A stretch of 64,000 bases of DNA from Pseudomonas entomophila. GTDB taxonomy: Bacteria > Pseudomonadota > Gammaproteobacteria > Pseudomonadales > Pseudomonadaceae. Of the stretch, positions 8,099 to 19,293 are shown in pieces (positions within the stretch are counted from its first letter, which is position 1; each line of letters begins with the position of its first letter). The position numbers and the translations under genes are program-made. The stretch lies in assembly GCF_013523165.1 (NCBI RefSeq), contig NZ_JAAMQI010000006.1:62001-126000 (forward strand), in the 5' to 3' direction. The notes under the pieces were generated by a model that worked only from the letters and a program-made list of their open reading frames with translations, searched no databases and had not been told where the DNA came from.

Positions 8099-9162
8099 GG
8101 CGACTCTCCTGCGTTCAATTCATCGGCCGCGCGGTGCAAGAGCTTCTTGACCGGGGCGGCAAGGCCCAGGCGCGGCGGGGTGGCGAGGTTATACCAGAGC
8201 CAGTCGGCCTCGACCACGGGCGCGGCGGTGGTGTCGACACGCACCTGCCAGGGCGCGATGGCCAGCTGGAAATGGCTGAAGGTGTGGGTCAGGCCGGCCA
8301 GCGCGTGCTGGGTGAGCACCTGCAGGCCGTGCTGGGCGGCCAGGTCCTCGATCTGCTCGACCTGCTCCAGTTCGGGCAGGCTCCACAGGCCGCCCCACAA
8401 ACCGCTGGAGGGGCGCCGGTAGAGCAGGATCTCGCCGGCCTCGTTGGTCAGCAGCGGCATCACCGTCTGACGTTGCGGCAGGGTCTTGCGTGGCTTGGGC
8501 TCGGGGAAGCGGGTTTCCAGGCCCAGCAGGTGCGCTTCGCAACCGGCTTGCAGCGGGCAGATCAGGCAGGTCGGCTTGCTGCGGGTGCAGACCGTCGCGC
8601 CCAGGTCCATCATCGCCTGGGTGTAGTGGTTGACCCGTACGAGCGGGGTATACAGCTCGGCGGCGTTCCACAGCGCGTTGGCCACCTTCGGCTCGCCCGG
8701 GTAGCCCTGCTGCGCGATGAAGCGGGCCAGCACGCGCTTGACGTTGCCGTCCAGGATCGGCGCGCGCAGGCCCATGCTGATGCTGGCGATGGCGCCGGCG
8801 GTCGAGCGGCCGATGCCCGGCAGCTCGGTCAGTTGGGCGACGCTGCGCGGAAACTCGCCGCCGTACTGTTCGACGACGATCTTCGCGGCCTTCTGCAGGT
8901 TGCGGGCGCGGGTGTAGTAACCGAGCCCCGTCCACAGGTGCAGCACCTCGTCTTCCGGTGCCTCGGCCAGGTCACGCACGGTCGGCAGCGCGGCCATGAA
9001 GCGGTCGAAGTAGTTGAGCACGGTGCTGACCTGGGTCTGCTGCAACATGATTTCCGACACCCACACCCGGTACGGGTTGATGTCCTGCTGCCAGGGCAGG
9101 TTGTGGCGGCCGTGCCGGTCGAACCAGGTCAGCACGGCACTGGAGAACTGCTGGGAATTCAT
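8095..9162 (-). CDS. mutY: adenine DNA glycosylase
   Basis: This 355-residue enzyme removes adenine mispaired with 8-oxoguanine. Catalytic Glu37 ([10 protein letters not shown]) and Asp138 (LDGNVKRV) fall at the same numbers as in E. coli MutY, as do the four cluster cysteines Cys192, Cys199, Cys202 and Cys208 (spacing 6-2-5) for the [4Fe-4S] centre. The helix-hairpin-helix is [12 protein letters not shown]. The C-terminal 120 residues are the NUDIX-like domain that recognises 8-oxoG. It overlaps asmA upstream and yggX downstream by 4 bp each, forming a tight three-gene operon. Confidence 0.97.
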   Translation of the reverse strand: MNSQQFSSAVLTWFDRHGRHNLPWQQDINPYRVWVSEIMLQQTQVSTVLNYFDRFMAALPTVRDLAEAPEDEVLHLWTGLGYYTRARNLQKAAKIVVEQYGGEFPRSVAQLTELPGIGRSTAGAIASISMGLRAPILDGNVKRVLARFIAQQGYPGEPKVANALWNAAELYTPLVRVNHYTQAMMDLGATVCTRSKPTCLICPLQAGCEAHLLGLETRFPEPKPRKTLPQRQTVMPLLTNEAGEILLYRRPSSGLWGGLWSLPELEQVEQIEDLAAQHGLQVLTQHALAGLTHTFSHFQLAIAPWQVRVDTTAAPVVEADWLWYNLATPPRLGLAAPVKKLLHRAADELNAGESP

Positions 9163-11408
9163 CGTTTGAACAGGCCCTTGAGCGCGTCTTTGAGCTCGGG
9201 ACTGACCTTGTCACCCAGCTTTTCGTCGATCTTCTCGTTGAGTTTGTCGTTGAGGCGGTTGCCCGCCAGTTTGGCGGCCACCTGGCCCAGGCCGTCCTTG
9301 TCCAGGCGGCAGGCCTTGGCGCCCAGTTCCAGTGGGCCACGGCAGCGCAGGGGCAGCTCGACGCCCACGTAGCGTTCGTTGACCTGGCAGGCCGGGTCCG
9401 GCATGGCGCGCTGGTCGCCCTCGACGATGACGCCGATGCGGTAGTCCATGCCCAGCACGCGCAGGTCCAGGTCGCCGTGACCGTTCACGGTCAGGCCCGG
9501 AATCCGTGCCTTGAGGTCCGGGTTGCTGGCCACGCCGTTGCGGATCGCCAGGCTGCCGCGCAGCTCCTGGAACGGCGTGTCCTTGCCGCGTGGCTCGCCG
9601 GTCAGCGACTTGCGGTTGAGGGTGGCGATGGCCTGGCACAGCTGCTGCTCGAGGTTGGCCTCGACCAGCACACCGTTGGCGATGCTGAAGTTGGCCTTGC
9701 CGTTGAGCGTGTCGATCAGCGCCTTCTGGCTGTTGCCACTGGCGGTCAGGTCGCTGGCCAGGGTCAGCTGGCCTTTGACCGGTGGCGCCTTCTGCGGGTC
9801 GTCGGTCTTGATGAAGTGCTCCACCGGCACGTTGTCGATGCGGGTGTTGACGCCGATCTGCGGCACGGCCGGGCGGGCGTCGAGGGTGCCGGTGACGGCG
9901 AAGCTGCCGTTGTACAGGTTGCCGCGCAGGCCTTGCAGCGTGATCAGGCCGCCCTGGCCGCTGGCCTTGAGGCTGGCGTCATCGATCGGCAGCGTGTCCA
10001 GGGTCAGGCGTCCGAAGGCCAGGTCGGCCTGCAGGTCCAGGGTGCGCACGCGCTCCAGAGGCAGCAGCGGGTCGCTGCTCCAGGCCTGCTGGGTGGGCTT
10101 GCCCGGCAACTCCGAGGTGCCGGCACCGGCCACGGCGGTGGCTTCCTGCTGGTTGACCTCGGCCTGGCGCGCGGCCTTGGCGCCCTTGGCCGCCTCGCTC
10201 TTGGCCGGCAGGTAGCGGTCGGCGTCGAGCGCATCGGCCTTCAGCTGCACGCGCAGGGCCTGGCGAGCGAAGTCCTCGACTGCCAGGCGACCGGTGAAGG
10301 TGCTGTCGTCGAGCTTCAGGTTGAGGCCTTCGAGGGCCAGGCTGTTCGGGCTGGCGTCCAGACGCCCGACCAGCTCGAGCTTGCCGAACGCGGCAGGGTC
10401 GCCCGTCGCCGGCAGCGGGTGACCGATGCCATCGAGGAAGGTGCGCAGGTTGAACTGGGCGATCGACAGCGTGCCGTTGACCCGTGGCGCCGTGTCCAGG
10501 CCGCTGACGTCCAGTTCGCCCAGGGCGCGCAACTGGTTGGCCGAGACCTTCAGGCTGCTCCACGCCGCCGTGTGGGCGGCCATGTCGACCAGCAGTTGGC
10601 CCTGCGCAGCGAACGTCAGGGTCTTGCCGGCCAGCGGTTCACCGGACGTCTCGCCGGACAGGCGCATGTCTTCGAGGGTGTAGCGCTTGAGCGTGCGGTC
10701 GAAACGCGCCTGCCCGGCCAGTTCGGCACGGACCTTGAGGTTCGGCTGGCCGACGCTGAGGAAGCCCGAGGCCTTGAGCGGGATGTTGATGCCTTCGTGC
10801 ACGGCATCGGTGCTGACCTGAATGCTTTCGGCCTCGAAGGTCTGGCCCGTGGTGGCGTCGCTGTAGTGCACGCGGGCGTTGTTGACGGTCAGGCTGTCGA
10901 TGTCGAGCTTGAGCGCGCGTTCGTTGCCCTCGCGCGCAGCAGGCGTGGCCTTTTCGTCAGCCGGGGGCGTGGCGTCGGGCGAAGCAGGGGTGGTGGCATC
11001 CGTCACCGGCGTGCCGATGTCTTCCCAGTTGCCGTGGCCCTGGGCATCACGCGCCAGCGTCAGGTTCAGGCCTTCGATGCGCACGTCGCTCATCTGCACT
11101 TCGCGGCGCAGCAGCGGCAGCACGCGCACCGACAGGCCGAGCATCTGCAGGTCGGCGAAGGGGGTCTTGGGGTTCTGCAGGGTGGCGACGCTGGCCTGGT
11201 GCAATTCCAGGCCCAGCCAGGGGAACAGGCTCCAGCCGATGTCACCGTCGAGGGTCAGTTCGACGTGGGCCTTTTCGCGAGCCAGCTGGCGAATCTCGTC
11301 TTTGTAGTCGTTGGGATCGAAGAGGTGGGTCAGGGCGAATCCCAGAGCCACGATGATCAGCAGCAACCCGAGCAGCACCAGCCCCAGGATTTTGCCAAAG
11401 GCTTTCAT
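9159..11408 (-). CDS. asmA: AsmA family protein
   Basis: This 749-residue inner-membrane-anchored periplasmic protein has one N-terminal membrane segment (about residues 7-27) followed by 'THLFDPNDYKDEI', the hallmark start of AsmA domains. The long beta-rich body has two AsmA-type halves separated by Ala/Glu/Lys-rich linkers near residues 170-200 and 375-410. The C-terminal domain ends in charged repeats. AsmA-like proteins belong to the bridge-type lipid transporters thought to move phospholipids to the outer membrane. The start at 11408 has AAGGA upstream; 60 codons of open frame before it are not supported. It is first gene of the asmA-mutY-yggX operon. Confidence 0.9.
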   Translation of the reverse strand: MKAFGKILGLVLLGLLLIIVALGFALTHLFDPNDYKDEIRQLAREKAHVELTLDGDIGWSLFPWLGLELHQASVATLQNPKTPFADLQMLGLSVRVLPLLRREVQMSDVRIEGLNLTLARDAQGHGNWEDIGTPVTDATTPASPDATPPADEKATPAAREGNERALKLDIDSLTVNNARVHYSDATTGQTFEAESIQVSTDAVHEGINIPLKASGFLSVGQPNLKVRAELAGQARFDRTLKRYTLEDMRLSGETSGEPLAGKTLTFAAQGQLLVDMAAHTAAWSSLKVSANQLRALGELDVSGLDTAPRVNGTLSIAQFNLRTFLDGIGHPLPATGDPAAFGKLELVGRLDASPNSLALEGLNLKLDDSTFTGRLAVEDFARQALRVQLKADALDADRYLPAKSEAAKGAKAARQAEVNQQEATAVAGAGTSELPGKPTQQAWSSDPLLPLERVRTLDLQADLAFGRLTLDTLPIDDASLKASGQGGLITLQGLRGNLYNGSFAVTGTLDARPAVPQIGVNTRIDNVPVEHFIKTDDPQKAPPVKGQLTLASDLTASGNSQKALIDTLNGKANFSIANGVLVEANLEQQLCQAIATLNRKSLTGEPRGKDTPFQELRGSLAIRNGVASNPDLKARIPGLTVNGHGDLDLRVLGMDYRIGVIVEGDQRAMPDPACQVNERYVGVELPLRCRGPLELGAKACRLDKDGLGQVAAKLAGNRLNDKLNEKIDEKLGDKVSPELKDALKGLFKR

Positions 11409-11787
11409 GGGCGAGTCCTTGTAGTCCGATTTCTGAATATGGCGACCGCCGAGTATAACGCCGCGGCTCGCAGGCCTGAGTATCCGACAAGACATATGGG
11501 GCATTTCGTGCACTTTTTGTCGGCTTTGGCGACAGTCAGGGCCTACCGTGGTCCTTTCGTGCAGGAGCGCGCGGCCGAAGTGTCGCAAAGCGGCGCATGC
11601 GTCAATGATGGCATTTCGTCTTTAAAGGCGCGCGCGACCGTCTCGTCGCTGGTACTCTTGCGCGCCTGCAAAACGCCTGCGACCGGTTGTCGCGGCGTTG
11701 TCAGCACCGGCTGGCCATCGCCTGCGTGCAGTCAGGACGGCACCGCGCATCGATCCGCCTCGCGAATCCGACACTTGAGGAACAACA
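11409..11787. other. divergent intergenic region between asmA and the MFS gene
   Basis: These 379 bp hold both promoters. I see no gene and no repeat. A TATAAC-like -10 element is visible near 11453 on the plus strand, but I cannot assign it firmly. Confidence 0.4.
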
Positions 11788-13449
11788 ATGAACAAGAGTA
11801 TCGAGACCGGAGCCAGGGCCAGCGCCCCAGGTTTCCTGTCCAAGGAGCGCATCATCGCTCGCCCCGGCTTCAACCGCTGGCTGGTCCCGCCGGCGGCGCT
11901 GGCCATCCACCTGTGCATCGGCATGGCCTACGGCTTCTCGGTGTTCTGGCTGCCGCTGTCGCAAGCCATCGGTATCAGCGCTCCCGTCGCCTGCTCGCCG
12001 GACATGGGCTTCATCGCTCGCCTGTTCAGCGCCGAATGCGACTGGCCGATCTCGATGCTGAGCTGGATCTATACCTTGTTCTTCGTGTTCCTGGGCTGCT
12101 CGGCCGCGGTCCTCGGTGGCTGGCTCGAACACGCCGGCCCACGCAAGGCCGGCCTGGTCTCGGCCTTGTGCTGGTGCGGCGGCCTGCTGATCTCGGCCAT
12201 TGGCGTGAAGACCCACCAGCTGTGGCTGATGTGGCTGGGCTCGGGGGTGATCGGGGGGATCGGCCTGGGTCTGGGCTACATCTCGCCGGTCTCGACACTG
12301 ATCAAGTGGTTCCCGGACAAGCGCGGCATGGCCACCGGCATGGCGATCATGGGCTTCGGCGGCGGCGCGATGGTCGGCGCTCCCCTGGCCACCACCCTGA
12401 TGGGGCACTTCGCCACCGGCCAGGACGTCGGCGTCTGGCAGAGCTTCATGGTCATGGCGGCGATCTACTTCGTGTTCATGACCGCTGGCGCGCTCGCCTA
12501 CCGCGTACCGCCGACCGGCTGGAAACCCGCCGGCTGGACCCCGGTGCAGAAGAAGGCCGGCAGCGGCATGATCACCGACCGCCACGTGCACGTCAGCGTG
12601 GCCTGGAAGACGCCTCAGTTCGTGCTGATCTGGCTGGTGCTGTGCCTGAACGTCTCGGCCGGTATCGGTATCCTCGGCATGGCCTCGCCGCTGCTGCAGG
12701 AAGTGTTCGGCGGCAAGCTGCTGGGCAACGAGCTGAGCTTCAGCGAACTCAATGCCGGCCAGCTGGCACAGATCGCCGCCATCGCTGCGGGCTTCACCGG
12801 CCTGCTGAGCCTGTTCAACATCGGCGGGCGGTTCTTCTGGGCCTCGTTCTCCGACTACATCGGGCGCAAGAACACCTACTTCGCCTTCTTCGCCTTGGGC
12901 GTGGCGCTGTATGCGCTGATCCCGAACATGGGCCACATCGGCAACGTCGCGCTGTTCGTGGCGGCCTTCTGCATCATCCTGTCGATGTACGGCGGTGGCT
13001 TCTCCACCGTGCCGGCCTACCTGGCCGACCTGTTCGGCACCCAGATGGTCGGTGCGATCCACGGTCGTCTGCTGACCGCCTGGGCTGCCGCCGGCGTACT
13101 CGGCCCGGTGCTGATCACCTACCTGCGCGAGTACCAGCTGGCGCTGGGCGTCGAGCGTTCCGCCGCCTATGACATCACGCTGTACATCCTGGCCGGCCTG
13201 CTGGTGCTGGGCTTCATCTGCAACGCCCTGGTGCGTCCGGTGGCCGACAAGTACTTCATGACCGAGTCCGAGCTGGCCGCCGAGCGCGCGCTGAGCCATG
13301 ACAAGGGTGCCGATGGCAGCCAGGTCTTGGAGTGGAGCGCAGCCCCGGCCAGCAAGCCGCTGGTGGTGGTGGCCTGGCTGGTGGTGGGCATCCCGCTGGC
13401 CTGGGGGATCTGGATCACCCTGCAGAAGACCGCCGTGCTGTTCAACTGA
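11788..13449 (+). CDS. MFS transporter, oxalate/formate antiporter (OFA) type
   Basis: This 553-residue inner-membrane carrier has about 12 hydrophobic segments. After a soluble N-terminal tail comes the OFA-type TM1 (HLCIGMAYGFSVFWLPLS), the Gly-rich KRGMATGMAIMGFGGGAMVG segment of TM4-5, and the GRFFWASFSDYIGRKNTYF loop between domains. OFA members exchange small carboxylates such as oxalate/formate or lactate/pyruvate. The C-terminal extension with an extra hydrophobic end (about residues 520-550) is longer than in classical OxlT. The AGGAACAACA before the ATG is a good ribosome-binding site. The substrate is not evident; neighbours give no clue. Confidence 0.75.
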   Translation: MNKSIETGARASAPGFLSKERIIARPGFNRWLVPPAALAIHLCIGMAYGFSVFWLPLSQAIGISAPVACSPDMGFIARLFSAECDWPISMLSWIYTLFFVFLGCSAAVLGGWLEHAGPRKAGLVSALCWCGGLLISAIGVKTHQLWLMWLGSGVIGGIGLGLGYISPVSTLIKWFPDKRGMATGMAIMGFGGGAMVGAPLATTLMGHFATGQDVGVWQSFMVMAAIYFVFMTAGALAYRVPPTGWKPAGWTPVQKKAGSGMITDRHVHVSVAWKTPQFVLIWLVLCLNVSAGIGILGMASPLLQEVFGGKLLGNELSFSELNAGQLAQIAAIAAGFTGLLSLFNIGGRFFWASFSDYIGRKNTYFAFFALGVALYALIPNMGHIGNVALFVAAFCIILSMYGGGFSTVPAYLADLFGTQMVGAIHGRLLTAWAAAGVLGPVLITYLREYQLALGVERSAAYDITLYILAGLLVLGFICNALVRPVADKYFMTESELAAERALSHDKGADGSQVLEWSAAPASKPLVVVAWLVVGIPLAWGIWITLQKTAVLFN

Positions 13450-13461
13450 CCTTGCAGCGAG

Positions 13462-13518
13462 CCGGGGCGACGCAGTGCGTCGAACCCCGGCACGAAGACG
13501 GCCCGTGCAACGCGGGCC
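13462..13518 (+). terminator. two hairpins after the MFS gene
   Basis: A 12-bp interrupted stem (CCGGGGCGACGC ... GCGTCG-AA-CCCCGG, 13462-13490) and a second stem (GGCCCG 13500-13505 / CGGGCC 13513-13518) follow the stop directly. Neither has a T-tract; termination is likely but not certain. Confidence 0.45.
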
Positions 13519-13576
13519 CTCGTCGACGGGCACATGCCTGCGACCGGCAAATTTCCCCGATCACACGTCATCCGCG

Positions 13577-13606
13577 TTTCAAGCCGGGCATTTCTGCGCC
13601 TATAAT
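13577..13606 (+). promoter_or_regulatory. hisB promoter candidate
   Basis: A perfect -10 TATAAT at 13601-13606 has a weak -35 TTTCAA at 13577-13582 with 18-bp spacing. It lies 38 bp before the hisB ATG. Confidence 0.6.
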
Positions 13607-13644
13607 GTGGCCCTTTTCGCCCAACGATTCTTGCGGAGCTGGTG

Positions 13645-14238
13645 ATGGTCGAACGTAAGGCTTCCGTCGAGCGCAATACCCTGGAAACCCAGGTGAAGGC
13701 CTCGATCAACCTCGATGGCAGTGGCAAAGCGCGCTTCGCCATCGGTGTGCCCTTCCTTGAACACATGCTCGACCAGATCGCCCGTCACGGGCTGATCGAC
13801 CTGGACATCGAGTGCCACGGCGACCTGCACATCGACGACCATCACACGGTCGAAGACGTCGGTATCACCCTCGGCCAGGCGTTCGCCCAGGCCATCGGCG
13901 ACAAGAAGGGCATCCGTCGCTACGGGCATGCCTACGTGCCGCTGGACGAGGCGCTGTCGCGGGTGGTGATCGACTTCTCCGGTCGTCCTGGCCTGCAGAT
14001 GCACGTGCCCTATACCCGCGCGTCGGTCGGCGGCTTCGATGTCGACCTGTTCCAGGAGTTCTTCCAGGGCTTCGTCAACCACGCCCTGGTGACGCTGCAC
14101 ATCGACAACCTGCGTGGGCACAACACTCACCACCAGATCGAGACCGTGTTCAAGGCCTTCGGCCGTGCCCTGCGCATGGCCGTGGAACTGGACGACCGCA
14201 TGGCCGGGCAGATGCCCTCCACCAAGGGTTGCCTCTGA
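13645..14238 (+). CDS. hisB: imidazoleglycerol-phosphate dehydratase
   Basis: This 197-residue enzyme catalyses the dehydration of imidazoleglycerol phosphate to imidazoleacetol phosphate in histidine synthesis. The metal-binding HHTVED and HNTHHQIE motifs and the [10 protein letters not shown] segment are intact. It is the monofunctional type, without the phosphatase half found in enterics, as normal for Pseudomonas. The ATG at 13645 has GGAG 6 bp upstream; a GTG one codon earlier is an alternative. Its stop overlaps the hisH start. Confidence 0.97.
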   Translation: MVERKASVERNTLETQVKASINLDGSGKARFAIGVPFLEHMLDQIARHGLIDLDIECHGDLHIDDHHTVEDVGITLGQAFAQAIGDKKGIRRYGHAYVPLDEALSRVVIDFSGRPGLQMHVPYTRASVGGFDVDLFQEFFQGFVNHALVTLHIDNLRGHNTHHQIETVFKAFGRALRMAVELDDRMAGQMPSTKGCL

Positions 14239-14876
14239 TGCAGACAGTAGCCGTGATCGACTATGGCATGGGCAACCTGCACTCGGTGGCCAAGGCCCTG
14301 GAGCACGTGGGCGCGGGCAGGGTGCTGGTCACCAGCGACGCCGCCGTGATCCGCGAGGCGGACCGCGTGGTGTTCCCCGGTGTCGGCGCGATCCGCGACT
14401 GCATGGCCGAGATCCGTCGCCTGGGCTTCGACAGCCTGGTGCGCGAGGTCAGCCAGGACCGTCCGTTCCTCGGCATCTGCGTCGGCATGCAGGCGCTGCT
14501 TGAGCACAGCGAGGAGAACGACGGCGTCGACTGCATCGGCCTGTTCCCGGGCAAGGTGCGGTTCTTCGGCAAGGACCTGCATGAAGACAGCCAGCACCTG
14601 AAGGTGCCGCACATGGGCTGGAACGAGGTGACCCAAGGCGTCGACCACCCGTTGTGGCACGACATCCCCGACCGGGCGCGCTTCTATTTCGTGCACAGCT
14701 ACTACATCGAGGCCGGCAAGCCGAGCCAGGTGGTCGGTCGCGGTCACTATGGCGTCGACTTCGCTGCCGCGCTGGCCGAGGGCTCGCGCTTCGCCGTGCA
14801 GTTCCACCCGGAAAAGAGCCACACCCACGGCCTGCAACTGCTGCAGAACTTCATCAGCTGGGACGGCCGCTGGTAA
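14238..14876 (+). CDS. hisH: imidazole glycerol phosphate synthase glutamine amidotransferase subunit
   Basis: This 212-residue class I glutaminase supplies ammonia to HisF. The nucleophile is Cys81 in GICVGMQ, and the His-Pro-Glu of the triad is in QFHPEKSH near the C-terminus. The N-terminal [13 protein letters not shown] is the family signature. It overlaps hisB by one base (TGATG) and the following DUF2164 gene by one base, so the three genes are translationally coupled. It works in a complex with HisF, encoded 1.1 kb downstream. Confidence 0.97.
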   Translation: MQTVAVIDYGMGNLHSVAKALEHVGAGRVLVTSDAAVIREADRVVFPGVGAIRDCMAEIRRLGFDSLVREVSQDRPFLGICVGMQALLEHSEENDGVDCIGLFPGKVRFFGKDLHEDSQHLKVPHMGWNEVTQGVDHPLWHDIPDRARFYFVHSYYIEAGKPSQVVGRGHYGVDFAAALAEGSRFAVQFHPEKSHTHGLQLLQNFISWDGRW

Positions 14877-15139
14877 TGACCCGCGCGCGCGCCACGCCAC
14901 CGCGCATCACCCTGGCGCCCGAGCAGGAACGCCAGGCGCTGGAGACCTTGAAGCGGTTTCTCGAAGACCGCTTCGAGCTGCAGCTGGGGTCGTTCGAGGT
15001 GGCCGAGGTGCTCGAGCTGTTCAGCCGGGACATCGCGCCCCACTACTACAACCGGGCGATCGCCGACGTGCAGGTGCACCTCAAGGACCGCTTCGAGAGC
15101 ATCGAAAGCGACCTGTGGGCGCTCGAGAAAGGCGACTGA
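14876..15139 (+). CDS. DUF2164 family protein
   Basis: This 87-residue protein matches the DUF2164 family: the core is RITLAPEQERQALETLKRFLEDRFELQLGSF followed by an AEVLELFSRDIAPHYYNRAI segment. It is acidic and helical, with no known function. Its ATG overlaps the hisH stop (TAATG), so it is translated as part of the his cluster between hisH and hisA. This placement is conserved in pseudomonads as far as I recall, but no role in histidine synthesis is known. Confidence 0.85.
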   Translation: MTRARATPPRITLAPEQERQALETLKRFLEDRFELQLGSFEVAEVLELFSRDIAPHYYNRAIADVQVHLKDRFESIESDLWALEKGD

Positions 15140-15245
15140 CCCGACGATCACCGCACGCACGGTACGATCGCCAGACGAACCATTGACGCGCATGCGTGCG
15201 GCCATCGACGCGCAGCATGCCGCCTGAACCGACGAAGGACACAGC

Positions 15246-15974
15246 ATGCTGATTATTCCCGCTATCGATCTGAAGGACGGCGCCTGCGTGCGTCTGCGCC
15301 AGGGCCGCATGGAAGACTCCACGGTGTTTTCCGATGACCCGGTGAGCATGGCCGCCAAGTGGGTGGAGGGCGGTTGCCGCCGGCTGCACCTGGTCGACCT
15401 GAACGGCGCCTTCGAAGGCCAGCCGGTCAACGGTGAGGTGGTGACCGCGATCGCCAGGCGCTACCCGCACCTGCCGATCCAGATCGGCGGCGGCATCCGC
15501 TCGCTGGAAACCATCGAGCACTACGTCAAGGCAGGCGTCAGCTACGTGATCATCGGCACCAAGGCGGTCAAGCAGCCCGAGTTCGTCGCCGAAGCCTGCA
15601 AGGCCTTCCCCGGCAAGGTGATCGTCGGGCTGGATGCCAAGGATGGCTTCGTCGCCACCGACGGCTGGGCCGAGGTCAGCTCGGTGCAGGTCATCGACCT
15701 GGCCCGTCGCTTCGAGGCCGATGGCGTCTCGGCGATCGTCTACACCGACATCGCCAAGGACGGCATGATGCAAGGCTGCAACGTGCCGTTCACCAAGGCC
15801 CTGGCCGAAGCCACCTCGATCCCGGTGATCGCCTCCGGCGGCATCCACAACCTGGGCGACATCCAGGCCCTGCTCGACGCCAAGGCCCCAGGCATCATCG
15901 GTGCGATCACCGGCCGTGCCATCTACGAAGGCACCCTCGACGTCGCCGAAGCCCAGGCGCTCTGCGACCGTTGA
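15246..15974 (+). CDS. hisA: phosphoribosylformimino-5-aminoimidazole carboxamide ribotide isomerase
   Basis: This 242-residue TIM-barrel enzyme performs the Amadori rearrangement of ProFAR to PRFAR. The catalytic Asp8 (PAIDLKDG) and the second aspartate (VGLDAKDGF, about residue 127) are present, as are the phosphate-binding loops ([19 protein letters not shown]). It lies 106 bp after the DUF2164 gene, so a separate promoter is possible. hisF follows after 41 bp. Confidence 0.97.
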   Translation: MLIIPAIDLKDGACVRLRQGRMEDSTVFSDDPVSMAAKWVEGGCRRLHLVDLNGAFEGQPVNGEVVTAIARRYPHLPIQIGGGIRSLETIEHYVKAGVSYVIIGTKAVKQPEFVAEACKAFPGKVIVGLDAKDGFVATDGWAEVSSVQVIDLARRFEADGVSAIVYTDIAKDGMMQGCNVPFTKALAEATSIPVIASGGIHNLGDIQALLDAKAPGIIGAITGRAIYEGTLDVAEAQALCDR

Positions 15975-16015
15975 ACAGGGTGAGCTGCAAGCGTGCAGCT
16001 TAAAGGAGAAAGTTC

Positions 16016-16786
16016 ATGGCTTTAGCGAAACGCATCATCCCTTGCCTGGACGTGGACAACGGCCGGGTGGTCAAGGGCGTCAAGTTCGAGAACATCCGTG
16101 ACGCCGGCGACCCGGTGGAAATCGCCCGGCGCTATGACGAACAGGGTGCCGACGAGATCACCTTCCTGGACATCACCGCCAGCGTCGACGGCCGCGACAC
16201 CACCCTGCACACCGTCGAGCGCATGGCCAGCCAGGTGTTCATCCCGCTGACCGTAGGCGGCGGCGTGCGCACCGTGCAGGACATCCGCAACCTGCTCAAC
16301 GCCGGTGCCGACAAGGTGTCGATCAACACGGCTGCCGTGTTCACCCCCGAGTTCGTGGGCGAGGCGGCGGACCGGTTCGGGTCCCAGTGCATCGTCGTGG
16401 CCATCGATGCCAAGCAGGTGTCCGCGCCTGGCGAACCACCGCGCTGGGAGATCTTCACCCACGGCGGGCGCAAGCCGACCGGCCTGGATGCCGTGGCCTG
16501 GGCGCGCAAGATGGAAGGGCTGGGGGCGGGGGAGATCCTGCTGACCAGCATGGACCAGGATGGCATGAAGAACGGCTTCGACCTGGGCGTGACCCGGGCC
16601 ATCAGTGATGCGGTGGGGATCCCGGTGATCGCCTCCGGTGGCGTCGGCAACCTGCAGCACCTGGCCGACGGCATCCTGGAAGGGCATGCCAGCGCGGTGC
16701 TGGCGGCGAGCATCTTCCATTTCGGCGAATACACCGTGCCGGAAGCCAAGGCCTACCTGGCGCAACGCGGGATCGTGGTGCGCTGA
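16016..16786 (+). CDS. hisF: imidazole glycerol phosphate synthase cyclase subunit
   Basis: This 256-residue TIM-barrel cyclase closes the imidazole ring with HisH-derived ammonia. Catalytic aspartates are in [12 protein letters not shown] (Asp12) and AIDAKQ (about residue 131), and the phosphate loops are VGGGVRT and ASGGVGN. It follows hisA after a 41-bp gap containing a small hairpin (AGCTGCA 15983-15989 / TGCAGCT 15994-16000) and an AAAGGAGAAAG ribosome-binding site. It is the last his gene here; a repeat region follows. Confidence 0.97.
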   Translation: MALAKRIIPCLDVDNGRVVKGVKFENIRDAGDPVEIARRYDEQGADEITFLDITASVDGRDTTLHTVERMASQVFIPLTVGGGVRTVQDIRNLLNAGADKVSINTAAVFTPEFVGEAADRFGSQCIVVAIDAKQVSAPGEPPRWEIFTHGGRKPTGLDAVAWARKMEGLGAGEILLTSMDQDGMKNGFDLGVTRAISDAVGIPVIASGGVGNLQHLADGILEGHASAVLAASIFHFGEYTVPEAKAYLAQRGIVVR

Positions 16787-16813
16787 AGCCCGTGCGACGT
16801 GGGGTTGCGGGTT

Positions 16814-16844
16814 GCCTGCATCGCGGGCAAGCCCGCTTTCACAG
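16814..16844. repeat. REP element
   Basis: This is a putida-type REP: GCCTGCATC then the palindromic core GCGGGCAAGCCCGC then TTTCACAG. The same unit recurs at 23612, 30522, 39088, 46555, 48279 and 57110. Confidence 0.85.
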
Positions 16845-16927
16845 GTGAGTTGTGGATCCTAGGTGGGCAAGGCAAGCAGAGGTGGCTGTCTTCTTCTGCT
16901 TCACGATGCCAACGCGGCGTGGATTTT

Positions 16928-17058
16928 GTGGGCCCTGGCAGGCCCAATCGCGGCACAGGGGCCGCTCCTACAGGGGACCGCGATTGCCTGTACCACTGCG
17001 ATGTGACTACGGGTGTAGGAGCGGCCCCTGTCCCGCGATTGGGCCCGCAGGGCCCACA
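16928..17058. repeat. long palindromic repeat, copy R1
   Basis: Two arms of about 45 bp (16928-16973 and 17013-17058) are near-perfect inverted copies, both built from TGGGCCC, CCCAATCGCGGCAC and GGGGCCGCTCCTACA blocks. They enclose a 40-bp centre. Related copies lie at 17113, 48351 and 57213. Confidence 0.85.
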
Positions 17059-17112
17059 AGATCACAGGTATGGCAAAGTATGGATCAAGCGCAGTCACTC
17101 CCGCGGAATACC

Positions 17113-17205
17113 TCCCACAGGGGGCCGCGATTGTCTGTACCACTGCGGTGTGACTACGGGTGTAGGAGCGGCCCCTGTGCCGCGATTGGGCCCGCAGGGC
17201 CCACA
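17113..17205. repeat. long palindromic repeat, half copy R2
   Basis: This is nearly identical to the centre and right arm of R1 (shared segment from the CCGCGATTG block through GGGCCCGCAGGGCCCACAA, with three differences). The left arm is missing. Confidence 0.85.
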
Positions 17206-17237
17206 AAACAGGCGCCTGCTTATTCACAGGCCTGCGC

Positions 17238-18412
<1,175 letters not shown>

Positions 18413-18416
<4 letters not shown>

Positions 18417-19258
18417 GCTTCGCTCCTGGCCGGCAGCTCGGGTTGCTTGCAGATACGGTCGAGCATGATCGCCAGCAGCACGATGGCCAGGCCGGCTTCG
18501 AAGCCCAGTGAGATGTCAGCGGTGTTCAGGGCGTTGACCACCGGCTTGCCCAGCCCGTCGGCACCGACCAGGGCCGCGATCACCACCATCGACAGCGAGA
18601 GCATGATGCATTGCGTGACGCCGGCGGCGATGCTCGGCATGGCGTGGGGCAGCTCGATGCGGGTGAGCAGCTGGCGCCGCGAGCAGCCGAACGCCTTGCC
18701 GGCGTCGAGCAGCTCCTGGGGCACGTCGCAGATGCCCAGGTAGGTCAGGCGGATCGGCGCGGCGATGGCGAACACCACCGTCGAGATCAGTCCAGGCACC
18801 ACACCGAGGCCGAACAGGGTCAGCGTGGGGATCAGGTAGACGAAGGTCGGCACGGTCTGCATCAGGTCCAGCACCGGTCGCAGGGCGGTGTAGAACATCG
18901 GCTTGTGCGCCGCGATGATGCCCAGCGGCACGCCGAGGGCCACGCACACCACCGTGGCGAAGGTGACCTGGGCCAAGGTCTCCATGGTCTCCTGCCAGTA
19001 GCCGAGGTTGAGGATCAACAGGAAGGAGAGGGCGCAGAACAGGGTCAGCGACCACTTGCGCTGGATCAGGTGCGCCAGCGCGGCGAGCAGGGCAATCAGG
19101 ACGAAGGGGTTGAACCAGGTCAAGGCACTGGTGACACCATGGATCATCAGCTCCAGGCCTTGAGCGATAGCGTCGAAGTAGTTGGCGCCATGCTGGGTCA
19201 ACCATTCGACAAATGAGGCCATGTACTGCCCTAGCGGTAATTTCTGATCGATAAGCAT
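18413..19258 (-). CDS. choW: choline / glycine betaine ABC transporter permease
   Basis: This 281-residue permease of the ProW/OpuAB type has about six hydrophobic segments and the EAA-like loop (DVPQELLDAGKAFGCSRRQLL). I chose the ATG at 19258 (MLIDQKLPLGQY), which matches the known Pseudomonas start; upstream in-frame Met codons run into non-coding sequence. It is the middle gene of choXWV (cbcXWV). A 9-bp hairpin precedes it, downstream of choX. Confidence 0.92.
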
Positions 19259-19293
19259 GATAGCGAACGTCCACCTGCAAGGATTGAGGTCAA

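Noticed and set aside
9477..13172. A plus-strand open frame of about 1230 codons across asmA and the MFS gene
   Set aside because: It is antisense to mutY-proximal asmA and out of frame with the MFS gene; composition is Gln/Arg/His-rich as expected for the shadow of GC-rich genes, and no ribosome-binding site or family is seen.
16787..17237. CRISPR-like array because of repeated segments
   Set aside because: There are only two copies, of unequal length and palindromic; there are no regular spacers and no cas genes.
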